Shown here: positions 44,112-56,279 of the stretch, piece after piece | How the letters are laid out: each line of letters opens with the position of its first letter | Numbering within the stretch: position 1 is the stretch's first letter | Assembly: GCA_948099385.1 (NCBI GenBank) | Contig: CANUEZ040000014.1 | Location: 620,001-684,000 of the forward strand | Direction of reading: 5' to 3' | DNA: 64,000 nucleotides | Origin: Fasciola hepatica | Lineage: Eukaryota; Platyhelminthes; Trematoda; Plagiorchiida; Fasciolidae | Made by a program: the position numbers and the translations under genes | The notes under the pieces: model-generated | What the model was told of the DNA's origin: nothing | What the model saw: only the letters and a program-made list of their open reading frames with translations | The model's database searches: none

Positions 44112-47100
44112 GTGGTCATATTGCTAGTGGCCCTATGGACCATATCGAAAAACTTTCACAGCCCTACGTCACTGATCGCTCCCCACTCGAAGTCATGTCC
44201 TTTGGTACTTTACAACATGCACTCACTCCTGTCCACCCCGCTTCGACAGATATTCTTAACCTCTCGCTTTGCCATATCGTGCCCTCTCCCTCTGCATCGC
44301 GTGACACCCTTCCGGCCCACATCAGCAGTGTGCTGCACAACCACCGTATTGATCACGCACATCGATCGGCGGCGCCTAACGCTAGCGCTTTTACTACTTC
44401 CCGTCCCCACACTCAACACGGCTCGCCCTCCCTCTTCTACTGACTCTCTATCCCCCCTGAGACCCAACTCCTATTGCCACAGCGATCCCAATAATCTTGC
44501 ATCTGGCATCCATGCTTTGCGCACACCGACACCGAACTCATTCCTACTAGTTCTTATTAGGGCTCGATCAATAATTAGAAAAATCTCGCACCTGCGATCT
44601 CTGGCATTTACCTCAAAGGCTGACATTATACTAGTAATTGAATCCTGGCTGTCAGATGACGGCTCGCTCGACCTTGTTCGCATAGCTGGGTATCCATGCT
44701 TCTCAAACACCCGCCAGTCCAGGCGTGGAGGGGGCCGCTTAGCCTTTGTCAAATGCACTATCCACGCTAGTGTTATTGACCACCCCTCTCTTCTCCTTAC
44801 TGAGGGTTTGTTATGGCTATCTGTTCACGCCTCCGGCCAGAACCTCCTCCTTGGCTGCCTCTACTTCCCCCGAGTCCGGAACCTGCAAATTTGAGTCTAC
44901 CGTGGATGTCTGTATTGCTGCGCTTGACTACCCTGCCAGTGCATAGATTGCTGCGGGTGACTTTAACCTTCTTTCATTCTGCTGGTCCTCCTATACTAGC
45001 CCTCCCGAACTCCCCGCCTTCCTTTCCTGTGTCCGTCTTGGTGGATGGACTCAACGTGTCTCCTGCCCTACTAGGGGGAACAACCTAGTATTCCCCATTG
45101 ATGTTCCCGATATGACCATCCAGATTACTGATCACTTCCCCGGTAGTGACCACCCTATTGTCAGGTGCAAGTTCAGCTGCTTCAGCTGTTCTCTTCTGAT
45201 GCAATCCTCTCCCCGTGTTCCGACTTCCTACCGTTCCTGTAACTGGCTTCTAGTGCCAGTGAAAAGCCACTCCCCTAACTGGGACACATTTTTTCTTTCT
45301 TCTGTTCCCCTCACTGTTGTGAACTCTCTCTACTCCAACCTCCTACACTGCTTAAGTACCGCCAGCCCATGTGTTGATCCTAGCCCAAAGTCCGGCAGAT
45401 CACTTCTGTCGCTTTTAGAGCGTAGGCTGTCTGGGCTGCAAACTACCTTCGCTAGATCACACGACATTACAATTCTTCTGAGCATAAACCAGTTACGACT
45501 GAGGCTGCGCTGCATGGCCGATTCGCATCTGAGAAGGCAAGAGGCCATCGCCATAGCACACTCAAACAAAACTGGCTACCTGTCCGACCTGCTTAGTAAA
45601 AGGTCTAGTCACTCCAATCATACCTCTCCCAAATTCCTCATCTGTGGCTCATCTACCGCTAATACTCCAGCGTCTATTTCTGAGGCCTTCTATGGGCATT
45701 TCTCTTCCTCCCTTACAAACTGTCCTGGTATTCCCCCTCCTACAATCCATCCTTGCACCTCTGCCTCTCTTTCATCGCTTCCCTTCACCCATCTAGAAAA
45801 TGAACAATCAGTTTCTTCTGTTAAATCTTCCCTGAAACCGGGACCAGGTGATCTCCCACAGGCCCTCCTCCGTTTCGGTGGTCCTGACCCCCGCTTATTT
45901 TACTTGATGTATACACCACCCCCAAGCTTTACAGTTTCGTCCCACCTCAACGGAAATACTCTGTTATAATTCCGAGCTTCAAAAAGGGTGCACTACATGA
46001 CCCAAATAACTATCGGTCCACTAACCACACCCCAGTAGTCTGCATAATACCGGAGAGGATTATCAAAAAACACATTGTCCAATACCTCTTATCCAACAGC
46101 CTGCTGATTCCTGGTCAGCATGGTTTCTTGAACTCCCGTTCCTGCTCTTTTAACCGGTTTGACTTTATCAATGTCCTGTCGCCTGCTACCGACGCCGGCA
46201 ACTCTGTAATCGTCCTGTATCTCGACATGTCTACGGCTTTTGACTGTGTTCCCCATATGCATCTGTTAGCCAGAATCCGGTCTCTCGGTATTAATGACCC
46301 TCTCCTCTCCTGGCCATCCCTCTAACTGTCTCACGGATTCCAAGCTGTGCTCGTTGACAGCCACTTACCTTCCGCCAAACCAATTACTAGCGGCGTCATC
46401 CAAGGCAGTTTCTTAGGCCCATTGCTGTTCTCTATTTATATTAGTGACATTTTTTCCTCTATTCGCGACGGCACCTCTTTCCTCTTTGCCGACGATATAA
46501 AAATGGTGTACCCCTTCCTCCCTAATGAACTATCCCTGACTCTGTGCAACATATCGCATGAATTACTCGTTCCCCAAACTTGGTGCGTTTCGTGGTTCAT
46601 GAAATTCTCCGCGGAGAATAGCTTCCTCCTACCTTGAAAGTGCACTGTACCACCCGGCCGAATTTGTCTGGACGGCCTCTCCATCACCATACACCCCATG
46701 GTTACCGATCTTAACGTACGCTGCTCATGTTCCTCTAACTTCTCAGGGCAAACATCGTTCCGAATCGCTAAAGCTAAGCGGAACTTAAACCTGATCAATC
46801 GATGTTTCTTAATACCGGCCAGTCGCTTCTCCATATATCTCTCACACTTGAGACCGCTGCTAGAATGTTGTCCAATTACCTCCAGCCTCTGGCCACTTTC
46901 CTCCGCTGTATCTCTTGAGAACGTCCAGCGTACTTTCACCAAAAGGCTATTGGAAGTATCCATAGCCCTAACATACCGCCAGCGCTGTGAGCTCCTATAA
47001 ATTGAGCCTCTATGGATTCGTCGCATGAGGCTCAACCTGATTTCCCTCTTTAAGCTAATCCATAACCTGGCCTACACCTCTTATCCCATCTCATTCGCTG

Positions 47101-47357
47101 CGCCCTGTTCCTACCCGATCCGACACAGTGCCTTCCCTCTCACTGTCCCTCATTCTAATCTCTGTCTGAAGTCCCGATTCTTTCTGTCAGCCTATTCCAA
47201 AATCTGGAATAAGCTGCCCCTTAGCGTACGCAGGGCCTCCTCAATGTTCGCTTTAGGGAGCGCACTTTTGTTACACTTAACAGTCCTCAATGCTATATTG
47301 CTCACCAATGGGCTCGTCCCCGCCGACCTGGCCTTTGAAAGAGGCTTCGCAATGTAA
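44112..47357 (+). pseudogene. LINE-6 ORF2: endonuclease and reverse transcriptase, multiply interrupted
   Basis: The endonuclease begins LVLIRARSIIRKISHLRSL near 44550 and keeps ADIILVIESWLS (ETWL box as ESWL) and RRGGGRLAF. A shift near 44880 moves to the frame carrying AAGDFNLLSFCW (GDFN, about 44957) and SDHPIVRCKF (about 45135). RT: KPGPGDLPQALLRFG ends in a shift near 45960; GQHGFLNSRSCS, then VLYLDMSTAFDCVPH (about 46215), then GVIQGSFLGPLLFSIYISDI (about 46390) and the catalytic FADDIKMVY (about 46487). The tail RRMRLNLISLF...SKIWNKLPLSVRR ends at 47357. Catalytic residues survive, but at least five frame changes or stops inactivate it. Confidence 0.78.
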
Positions 47358-50300
47358 CTATACTACCTCTGCTCCACAGGCCACTAGGTACACCCCATGT
47401 CCGACACTCCTCTCTCTAGTGCAGTGAACTAAGGCCATTGCCTTCACGAATCCATAGCAAACTTACCTCCTGCCTTCATAAGATAACCCTGTTGCTCACC
47501 CACATTCATCTGTTATCCATCATATTCATCTTTATCTCCTCAATATCCGTTGCTTCTCAGCTGGGGCACACCCAGACTGCTCTTCTCTGTCCCTTCTCCC
47601 TTTCCAGTGATCCTCAGTGACGGCCAACTACTTCGGGCACAGTATTTATCATCTCTCTGGCAGGTGCACCTGGATAATAATACTACAAGGTCGCCTACCA
47701 CTAGCTGTTGCCGTTGGCTCTCCTGTCCATGGTCTCATGCCTTGGTCAATTGTTCCTGATCGCGCACCCCTATCGCGGTCGTTTTTTCCCCTGTACAATT
47801 GTCAATGACCACTCGTTCCACTCCCAGCAGTGCGGGGCTCGGTCAGATCCACCGCCATGGCCGGCGCACATCGGGACTGCAGGCCATCTGCAGCGATGTG
47901 TGAGCGCAATCAGACTGGTGGATCACACCTGTGTTTACTTCACGAGGTGTTTTTCAGGTTAGGTGCCAAGGGCTTGGCCAGTCCCACCCACCAGCATCGG
48001 TTGCGGATTGCATGCTCTAACTTTTCTCGGAATACCGAATTCGATGCCGTCGGTTGAAAATTGCATGCTCCCCATCCTTTTTCTGCCACAGTTTGTTCAC
48101 CTGTAGCTCTTATCATCTGTGACCACTTCCCATTTTTGTCGCCCTACCACGGTATGCACACCTACTCGTTCTGTCCTTCCTCCTATCGCCTCTCTCTACA
48201 TCAGCTTCCATTGCATTGAGCCACTATCGTCTTAACCGCTCTTTTCTGCCGACGTCCGGCAATATCTCTTTTTCCACCAGCAGTCATTGCTGGCTTCTAT
48301 TCTCCATGCACTTGGTATTACACTTTGCCCAGAATGCCCATTGATAGCATTCATATACCCCACTGCCTGTTGTTTTGTTAAACCCCTCCTTGTTCCTCCT
48401 CATGCCGAATGCCATTACGCACCAATCACACCCGCACCCATGACCAATCCGTATATTAGAACTTGTCGCTCCAAACTTTGCTTCTTTTACAGTCGCATTT
48501 GTTATCTAATCACCACCACCATATTTTCCTTTCTTGACTCCGCGATTCCTCTGTGGTTATTTCCATTAGTCAGTGTCCCGATTAACATCCACCTGTTCAA
48601 TTTTCTGTCGGCACAGCTCTCCAGGTCCATTGCCCCAACTCCTTCGAGCCTTCGTTTTTGGGCTCTTTTGTCCTATTACTGGTTCACTTATCTTGGAGCT
48701 TCCTGCCTCCTTCTCCGCCTCCTTCGTGTTTCATCAGCAGCAAAATGATCTGATTGGTCATGTCTTACCTGTATTTCCTCGGTCGTTGCTTTAGTCCCTT
48801 GGTCCGTGTTTTGCTCGCTACAGGTATTTTTCTGTGCTTTCCAGTGTGGTCTGTTCTTCCATGTTCCACCGATTGTAAAAACAACTTTACGTCATAATGT
48901 TCTTTTACAGTTCCAAAATGTTTGATCTGTCACTACCCGATTCCTCTGATCCGTCACCACATGTCGCACCTGGGTTGATCAAAGAAACAGACCCATTCTT
49001 ACTTGACCTATTCGATCTTATCCTCCATCTTTCCTCGTTTAATGTCTGCTCTCCACGGCCGACATCGCCTTTGTGCTTCTTCAGTCTTGTCCATCTGTTG
49101 ATCCGCCATGTTATCCCATCATGAAAAAGTTCTCCTGAATTCTCTCAAGTCAATCCTACACACTTTGATCCCATCCTATCTACCTCTTTCAATCACTAAA
49201 AAATTTTTCACCCAGTGCTCTATTGCTCTTTGCTCCTGCTCCTCGCAATACTACTTATGTACTTGTATATATATATATATACATCTACATATATATATAT
49301 ATATATCCACACATGTATATATACATCTGCACTGCATCCTGCACTCTTTTGCCGGCTGTTACTCATGATAACATCTCGCTGACCCTGATGATATGCGTCC
49401 AACAATTTTACACCTGCACCTCATATTCACCATATCAAATCCCTACAGATCATTCTTGCCATCCGTACCACCCTTCACCTATTCCAATGTCCGCTACGTT
49501 TTCTGCAATGAGTTTTGTGCCCTGTCCGCTGACCATCTACTGCAGTGTAGCACAGGCTTATTACTATATAATCCCTAACAATGGATCCCTCTTTTTTTCT
49601 CCACCGTCTCCGGCTACCACCCTTTCCCATTCAATTTCTAGCCTCCTTCAAGCATTCAAGACAGTTTTACATATCCCCAATTGGGCCACAGGCGTTTTTC
49701 TGTGTGCTTTTCAGTTTGGTCGGCTTCTTCGTGTTCCACCCATTGTAATAACAACATTACGTCATGATGTTCTTTACCAGTTCCAAACCGTTTGATCTGT
49801 CACTACCCGATTCCTCTTGTCCGTCACCACATGTCGCACCTGCATTGATCAAAAACTTTGACACATTCCTACCTGTTCTCTCCGATCCTATCCTTCATCT
49901 GCACTCTTCCATGAACTGCTCCTCACGGTCTTCATCACTTCTGTGCTTCCGCATCCCTTTTTTCTCTCTGCTGAGCTGCCATGTGCACCTGACATGAAGA
50001 TGATCCACCACGATACTCCAAAGTTAATTCTACAACGATTTGCTCTAACCTGATTTAACCCTCTCAATTACTGATAATTTCCTTCCAGGACCCCATTGTT
50101 ACTGCTCCTGCTCCTCTTATATCTATATCTATAAATATATATATACAAATATATAAAATTGCGCATATATGTATATGTGCACGCGCTCTGTATCTTGCAG
50201 TTCTTCACCGGCCACTTCTCTTGCTATCATCCCAACGACCGTCGTCATATGCATCCATCAACTCTACATCTGTGCCTCACATCTACCGTATCCAGTCCTT

Positions 50301-50812
50301 CTAAACCGTTTTTGTCGTCTGATCAGCCCTCGGCGTCTTGTATTGCTCGCTCCCTGTTTTACGGTGAGTTTCTTGCCCTGTCCGCCTACCATCCACTGCA
50401 AAGTGCCAATGCTTCATTGATATCTAATCCACTGCAGTGCACCTCACTAATTTCTCCATCGTCCTTCACTACTGCAGTTCCTTATATCGATTTCTAGCCC
50501 ATCTCACGTTTATCAGTCGGCCCTCAGATATATCCACCCGGACCAGTCATATTCCCCATCTGAACTTGACTTTCAAACTCACCGGGCGTCCATTCAACTC
50601 CGCCCACGAGGCCATTTAAACCACCCACAATCTCTGTGGAGTGCATACACTTATCCTACTTTCATCCCACTTTATTCCTCCTTCTGAGCCTTTTTATCTT
50701 ACACTTTTATGCAATTTTTCACTTTTTCATGAATAATATCTGTCCATTCCATCACCTGTATCAACAAGATTATGCACATGGCATGCTTCAGGCGTCTCCG
50801 AGATAAACCAAT
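47358..50812 (+). other. LINE-6 3' untranslated region with ~870-bp tandem units
   Basis: Pyrimidine-rich noncoding sequence. A segment at about 48827-49000 (ccgattgtaa.aacaac.tacgtcat, ...tttgatctgtcactacccga) recurs at about 49694-49860. The TA-rich microsatellite and its flanks at 49230-49330 recur at 50100-50180. Both give an offset near 870 bp, so there are about two tandem units. A reverse-strand copy of the distal part is found at 56280-57000. Confidence 0.7.
49262..49325 (+). repeat. (TA)n-rich microsatellite in LINE-6 3' UTR
   Basis: Two runs of alternating TA separated by catctaca. The equivalent point of the next tandem unit (about 50120-50175) has a shorter, more degenerate TA-rich run. 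Confidence 0.8.
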
Positions 50813-50826
50813 ATTATTATTATTAT

Positions 50827-50873
50827 GTACATATACATGTACATTTTTCGGCGAAGCAGCATAATAGCGCTCA
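50827..50873 (+). repeat. Target-site duplication of LINE-6, right copy
   Basis: Directly follows the ATT tail of LINE-6 and repeats 42503-42552, including cggcgaagcagcataat. After it, LINE-4-type sequence continues without a gap. Confidence 0.75.
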
Positions 50874-51605
50874 TGTGCACGCGGAGATTTCCCACTTAAT
50901 TACGGTTACCACGGTTTGTCTTTCTCTCAAACCGTAGCCAGCTGGAAATTGACTCTCCACTTCTCGAAGACCCTCCATTTGAGCTTTCTCATTTCTGAAT
51001 GATGCACGTCACTTATCTTGAATTTAAAGTCACTTTTTTATGGACCGCTGTTCCTCGCACATCCACCAGTGTTCTCAAACTCGATTTCACAAAATTGGTC
51101 TCATGTCTCCCTGTTTCAAAGCTCATTCCGTTTATTGAACCCCGGTAAATCCTCCATTCAGGGTTTGCACAGTCTTCATGAATCGCTATCCTCTTCGCAC
51201 GCATCGATTTTCCAGAGTACACTTCTTAACAATTTTTTATTATTCTTTCCCTTTCTTCTTGTTCAGAAATACCCCGTTTGCAGAAACTTAGTAGGCCTCC
51301 ATTTTCCCTGGCTTGCGTCATTCTCGTTCATAATGCTTCCTTGGCACTGTGTTAACAATTTTTTCGATATACCCATCCCGCACCGCCGCTCAGCTCGGAC
51401 TCGAAACTGGTTCGAGGTTGTTGCGCAAACCATTATCAGAATAATCCATTCAAACTGTTGCTGGCTATGACTTTATCGCCGATGCTCCTGAAATTTATTC
51501 TTGGAATTTGTGAATATTTCATCTTATTGAGTAACGCGTTACACCATGATCATGCGCTTGCGCTAGCCTCTCGACCATGGTCGAGAAATACGCAAGTATT
51601 ATTAT
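50874..51605 (+). repeat. 5'-truncated LINE-4 family 3' UTR, right half
   Basis: Continues the element interrupted at 42552 and aligns with 25790-26480 of LINE-4, including gctggaaattgactctccac and the terminal module ttacaccatgatcatgcg...gagaaatacgcaagt. It ends in a short ATT tail at about 51596-51605. Confidence 0.75.
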
Positions 51606-51609
51606 TCAT

Positions 51610-51960
51610 TACCTATCCGGCTCAACTATGAAGCTTCCTTGAGTTTCAGCCTTCACTAACTCCCCCCGGACCAAGAAGGTGTCTTTCTCTCTAGGGTTAG
51701 CAAACTTCACCAGCACTGGTCTGCGATGTCCCTGCCTACCATGTGTATGGTCTCACCACCTTAATCTGAAAACTCTCTTGAGCACGGTTTGCCCCTAAAG
51801 CTCGGCAGCCCGCAAGAGGGTCCCTACATGGTGTCTGACACATTTTATCGTCTTTAGGCGGATAGGCGGACGGATTAAGGTTTCCTTTTCACCACTACTT
51901 TGCGGTTTCAACCCAGGGGTAACTCTACTCTTTATATCAGTATACTCAAGCTGGCGGTTG
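51610..51960 (-). pseudogene. LINE ORF1 RRM-like fragment (probably LINE-5)
   Basis: On the minus strand this reads VRHHVGTLLRAAEL, stop, GQTVLKRVFRLRW, then RPVLVKFANPREKDTFLVRG. This is the RPRPV.V.F....E...LL.. pattern of the RRM in CR1-type ORF1. It ends a few bases from the ATT tail of the truncated LINE-4 copy. LINE-5 ORF2 lies on the same strand just beyond the other end of that insertion (41193). The simplest reading is one LINE-5 split by the nested insertions; divergence prevents proof. Confidence 0.5.
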
Positions 51961-53284
51961 CTACATCCAGCCTATTTCAAACGGCCTGTAAGTGCCCTTA
52001 TTTTTTCACAACCTGTTGGTGCATCTGCGCCAGCTCGAGTTCTAGTTTCTTACGAACATAGCTGTTGTAGGTTTTTGGAGCTGAACCTCATTTTGGGGTT
52101 TTCTGAGTTATGGTATCCATCCAGGGGCAGCCAGTGCAGTTACTCATCTCTAATTTATCTGAACTCCTACAAGCTGACCACTTGGATTAGCTTGGGGTAA
52201 CAAGCCTCGAACACACTCACTTCAGGCATAGTGTTTGTCGCGGAGATCAGTGGCCTTCGAAGGTAGCCGGCTGCACAGCCGATGTTCCCAGTTGAGTCAC
52301 ATATCACTTTGAATGCCTTTGTCTAATGCTTGGGAGCATTTCGTGTTCCTTCACTGGAAGATGCCGTCTACGGACTTGTTGTCACGGGTGTTGTTGCATT
52401 TTAGTCGTTGGCTCATTTGAGCAGCGAGTGAGGAGGCCTGATCAAACCTGATAGGTTCAGAGATTGAGACCAAAAGATGCCCAGGAAATATACTTCTGGT
52501 ACGGAAACTTACATGGAAGGAGTATCAACAATGGACGTAAGAGTACAGACGACCGTTTGCTCGTCACTGACTGAGGCAAAACCCCGTCAGAAAAACTTTA
52601 CATTCATCAAATCTAGTTGTTTTCACTTGGATTTCCCGATCGTCACCGATCGACCCAGGATGTGGATTTATATGGTGAATTTCCAGCTTTTTATACTCGA
52701 ATCCTGACTTCGTTGTCCAAAAATATCCCTAATGGCTTACCAAGAGGCGGCACGGCATGGTGACTTAGGATGAGGACGGAACTTTCCATTTATCCGCCTC
52801 ATGCGAATCTATCAAAATACCTTTAACATTCACGTTTCTCAGCCGTTCTTTGACATCAAGTAGATGCACGGGCTCCAATTCTATGCTTGCCTATCCATTA
52901 TTTTTTTCTGATGACTCCAGCTCGTGGTTTTCGAAAGTTTACGGGCATATGCAATTCTTACTTGTCGTCTCATTTTTGAAATACGTTCTTTGACGACGTT
53001 GAATTGCATGGAACACCTTCATTTTATTCCATCAAAAACGGATAAATATGCGTATACATATAAATACTGCGTGTTTTTATGCCAACGAACACGCGCTTCA
53101 TTGATCCTGTAATTATGGGTATCAGTTTTCAGCACAACAGTAGCACTTACGCGTTGACACTCATCTCTTCAGCAGAAGCAGTTAGTCTTCCCCTTTGCAG
53201 CACTCCATCGTGTCTCACAAGGAGGTTAAGGAGTGGCCTAGAAACTTACCCCTTTCAACCTGAAGGGACCGGAAGAAGTTCCTC
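51961..53284. other. No recognisable gene
   Basis: Only short frames. It may contain the decayed upstream end of LINE-7 (plus strand) or LINE-5 ORF1 (minus strand), but I cannot identify motifs. Confidence 0.35.
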
Positions 53285-54720
53285 CTCACATCCTTGAAGA
53301 ATCCGCTTCCACTCTAGCGGCATCATACTCTACGCTCTTCCAGCAGTGCGTAGGCGGTGGAAGGTTTCCAAGTTCGTTGAAGCATGCTGTAGTTGTCCTA
53401 ATTCATAAGAAAGGAAGTTGAGGCCCTGCTGGAAGTTGTTGAACAATAAGCCTCGCCAATGCCTCTAGCAAGGTTTTCGAGCGCACCGTAAAAAGCGAAA
53501 TTTTGGCACATTTGCACAACAATAGTTTACCGTCTCCAGAGCAACACGGCTTCCTCCCTGGCGGGTCAGTCGTCGCCAATATGCTGGCCTTTATGGATGG
53601 CCTGACACGGACCCACGACGATGGCAAGCTTTGCCATGTCGCAATAATCGATTTCGCCAAAGCCTTCGATAGCTTCCCGCATATCCAGTTTCTCTACAAA
53701 CTCAGGATATGAGGCATCTCCGGTCGCCCACTGTCCCTGACTGAGAGGTTTTTGAAAACCAAACCTTCTTGGTTCGTGGGTGTACGTCCCTGTCTCAACC
53801 TGCACCTATCGATAAAGGTGTCTCTAACGGCACAGTCCCCAGTCCTCTCTTATTTCTCATTTACTCCAACGACCGTTCTGAAGTAGTCACGGTTAGCATA
53901 GCTATGCACGCAGGTAAAGTTACAATCTGGGACACAGGTGTGAATGCTCAGCAGTCGGTCACGGATTCCGCCAAAAGCTGGCCAACTGACTGGAACTTCT
54001 TGATAAGTGATGGAGAATTTGTAAGCATATCATTCGGCAAGGCTGCAACTCATCTCTTTAGGCTAAGCGGGAGCACATCCAAATGGTGAACCAGCACAAG
54101 ATCCTTGGTGTCTGGCAGCTCAGCGTTACCCAGTTCTCCTCCCACCAACAGAAAGCAAGTACGGCTGTTTTCCAGGTTTTTGAAACACGTCAGACAAAAT
54201 TTTCCGATGGTTTTAAGAGAGGACTCTCACCTTCCATCCGGAGCCTATATTCCATCTCCTTTAGAATACGGCAGCCAGACAGCACACACTGGCCGCGTAG
54301 GAGATAGGAGCATTTCAGAGCCGATTCAACGGAGAGGGGCCAAGTTGTCACGTCTTACGATTTACCCCCTCCCCGGTTCGTCTACCTTCGTTTAATCTCT
54401 ACCCTCTCGAGACACGCCTTATTGATGAAGACCTCTTCTTGACGTTTGATCTATTCTCATCGGGCCCAATGGATCAATCTTTCACACATCCGAACTTGGA
54501 GACCCCGCGAGGACACTCGGGAAAAATTTTCCAACTTCCTCCACGTACCTTTATTATGCAACATTTCATCTCGTTTAGAATAATATCTCTATGGGAAAGC
54601 TTTTCACAGGAGTTTGTGGAGGTTCCCCCCCCCCGAAAAAAAGGAACTTTCAAAGCCAGACTAGACAACTGGCTTGGACTAATACTAAGTCCAGCCAATC
54701 CACCGATTTCCCTCTCGTAG
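53285..54720 (+). pseudogene. LINE-7 remnant: reverse transcriptase of a CR1/jockey-like ORF2
   Basis: Plus strand. RT entry HAVVVLIHKKG and ISLANASSKVFERTVKSEIL near 53380-53505, then EQHGFLPGGSVVANMLAFMD and IIDFAKAFDSFPH (53540-53690). After a stop and shift, DKGVSNGTVPSPLLFLIYSND follows near 53815-53875. The catalytic FADD box has decayed to MHAG followed by KVTIW. HKILGVWQLSV lies near 54095. The C-terminal tail TFIMQHFISFRIISLWESF...GTFKARLDNW is at about 54540-54680. There is no endonuclease upstream. It is old and inactive. Confidence 0.68.
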
Positions 54721-55189
54721 ACTATTCTCCCCCTTATTTTCACGTCTTATCTTCAGTCCTATATACTTATACGTGCACCCAGTTATAAATGAACCCATTC
54801 TCTTCTTTTTCACGAAAGCACACATAAATGGATGTTCTGTGTAAGTTATAAAGGCAAAGAAACTAGTAGTGATGTACTGATGTACACATTTCCATATTTT
54901 CGAACTCATGTGCCACGTGGGAAACATTCATTTTTAGTCTAACGTTGCTTTCGCGCAAACGGCTGCCCCTTTGTTGTCAGCTTTTGCCATTTAAGCTTAC
55001 CGGCACCGAAGAATTAAAGGTACACGACGACCAGGAAAGTTTGGACTCATGTCTTGCACAAGTGAAATACCCCAAAACTACTTCAAGACTTCAAGACTCT
55101 AGGACCAATACCGACTACAAGATCCATGGAAACCGAAGGCCTTATGGAAAACCGTGCCATATCCCCAACTGGATTAAAGGCGGAAAGCC

Positions 55190-56232
55190 GTGGTCTGGTG
55201 GATGAGACACAAAATACCGTTACCGGTCTTGAAAGGAGCACGACGGCAAAATCGGTTGGAGGCGGGAAAGCTTCAGCCAGACGAGTTGAACCAAGCCGGA
55301 TTTGGTGTCCTGCCTCTACTTCACCTACACACCTTCCAGTTCGAGACCAGTGAACTGTCTAGGAAGGACAGGGGCACCAGGAGACACAAGCTGTTACATG
55401 GTAGTATCCGAAGAATAAATCCCACGCGAGCTGATGAGCTACTGAGAGTCGAGCGGGGTGGGACGACTGACGAATCCAAACACAGGGTACGAAACAAGAC
55501 ATCAATAAAGGCTCCTGGTAGCCACCACGTCACGAGATTTTTGATGGATCGTGTACATCAAGAAAAGGGATGGGCAGGTTTGTACCACCTATTCAATAAT
55601 GTTCGTCAACGGTTTTTGGTGACCAAGAGACTGCCGACCGCCGACCTAACTATCGGTGGCTGCATCATACGTCGTGGCTGAGATGCTGCAGCAGGCCAAC
55701 GAATGATGGCCACCCTTAATGCCGTGAGAGTTCAGCCTAGGTGGTGCCAATAAGTGTCTACAATCCAGCGCAGTTATTCTCGAGGCGCTACATAACATGA
55801 CCGCCTACTCGTGTTAATGGCTTTCAAAAGGTTTGTCGCTAGATAAGGATTTCCCAAATAATATACTCAGATAATGGTTCCGATTTCCTTAAAACGCATA
55901 AGGAGTGGGAAAGATGGTGGAACCTCTTGGACCACTAATAAAACACGGAACAAAAAGGTGGCTAAAACAATTAATTGTCTCTCCAGCCCACTCTATGCCA
56001 GTCGTTTAGGTGGCCTTCGGGAGAGATTGACACAATCGATCAGAAAAGTGCTCACGGCCCTAATCTCACAGCAAGCCTTCAATGAAGAGATGCTGATTAC
56101 CCTACTGACTGAAGTAGGAGGCGTTCTGAAAAACAGACCCCTAGTGCCCACCCTCCTCTGGACCCTGAAAGAGAATCGGCTCGCACTCCCAGAGATCAGC
56201 CGTTACTGCAGTCGAATGTAGGGGCAGTCACT

Positions 56233-56235
<3 letters not shown>
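55190..56235 (+). pseudogene. Old BEL/Pao integrase remnant, different lineage
   Basis: Positions 55330-55681 parallel the integrase N-terminus of copy 1: IRRINPTRADELLRVERGG against LKRLNPKIINGLLRVDGRL. The segment HHVTRFLMDRVHQEKGWAGLYHL sits where H2C2 begins and ends GGCIIRR; the zinc ligands are partly lost. From 55865, IYSDNGSDF, then LGGLRERLTQSIRKVL (GG.WE replaced by GG-LRE) and LTEVGGVLKNRPLVP match the integrase core and its end. The match runs to LLQSNVGAV just before 56236. Overall similarity to the main family is low, with stops and deletions. The (ATT)n tail of a minus-strand LINE interrupts it at 56236. Confidence 0.65.
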
Positions 56236-56278
<43 letters not shown>

Positions 56279-56279
56279 G
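56236..56279 (-). repeat. (ATT)n tail of LINE-8
   Basis: Uninterrupted AAT run on the plus strand, equal to (ATT)n on the minus strand. It is followed by agtttatttcggagaagcc, the reverse complement of the terminal module of LINE-6. Confidence 0.8.

Larger units (their letters stand above)
42553..50826 (+). mobile_element. LINE-6: ~8.3 kb CR1/jockey-like non-LTR retrotransposon, nested insertion
   Basis: Bounded by ~46-bp duplications of the LINE-4-type sequence it interrupts. Contains ORF1-like sequence (42560-44060), ORF2 (44500-47357), a ~3.5 kb 3' UTR with two long tandem units and a microsatellite, and a short (ATT)n tail. ORF1-like sequence begins almost at the left junction without an ATG, so the copy may be slightly 5'-truncated. 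It is related to LINE-4 through ORF1 and the terminal module (gtctccgagataaaccaat then ATT repeats), but its 3' UTR is largely different. Confidence 0.75.

Noticed and set aside
49262..49325. TA repeats as a CRISPR or origin signal
   Set aside because: Plain microsatellite inside a LINE 3' UTR in a eukaryotic genome; no spacers.
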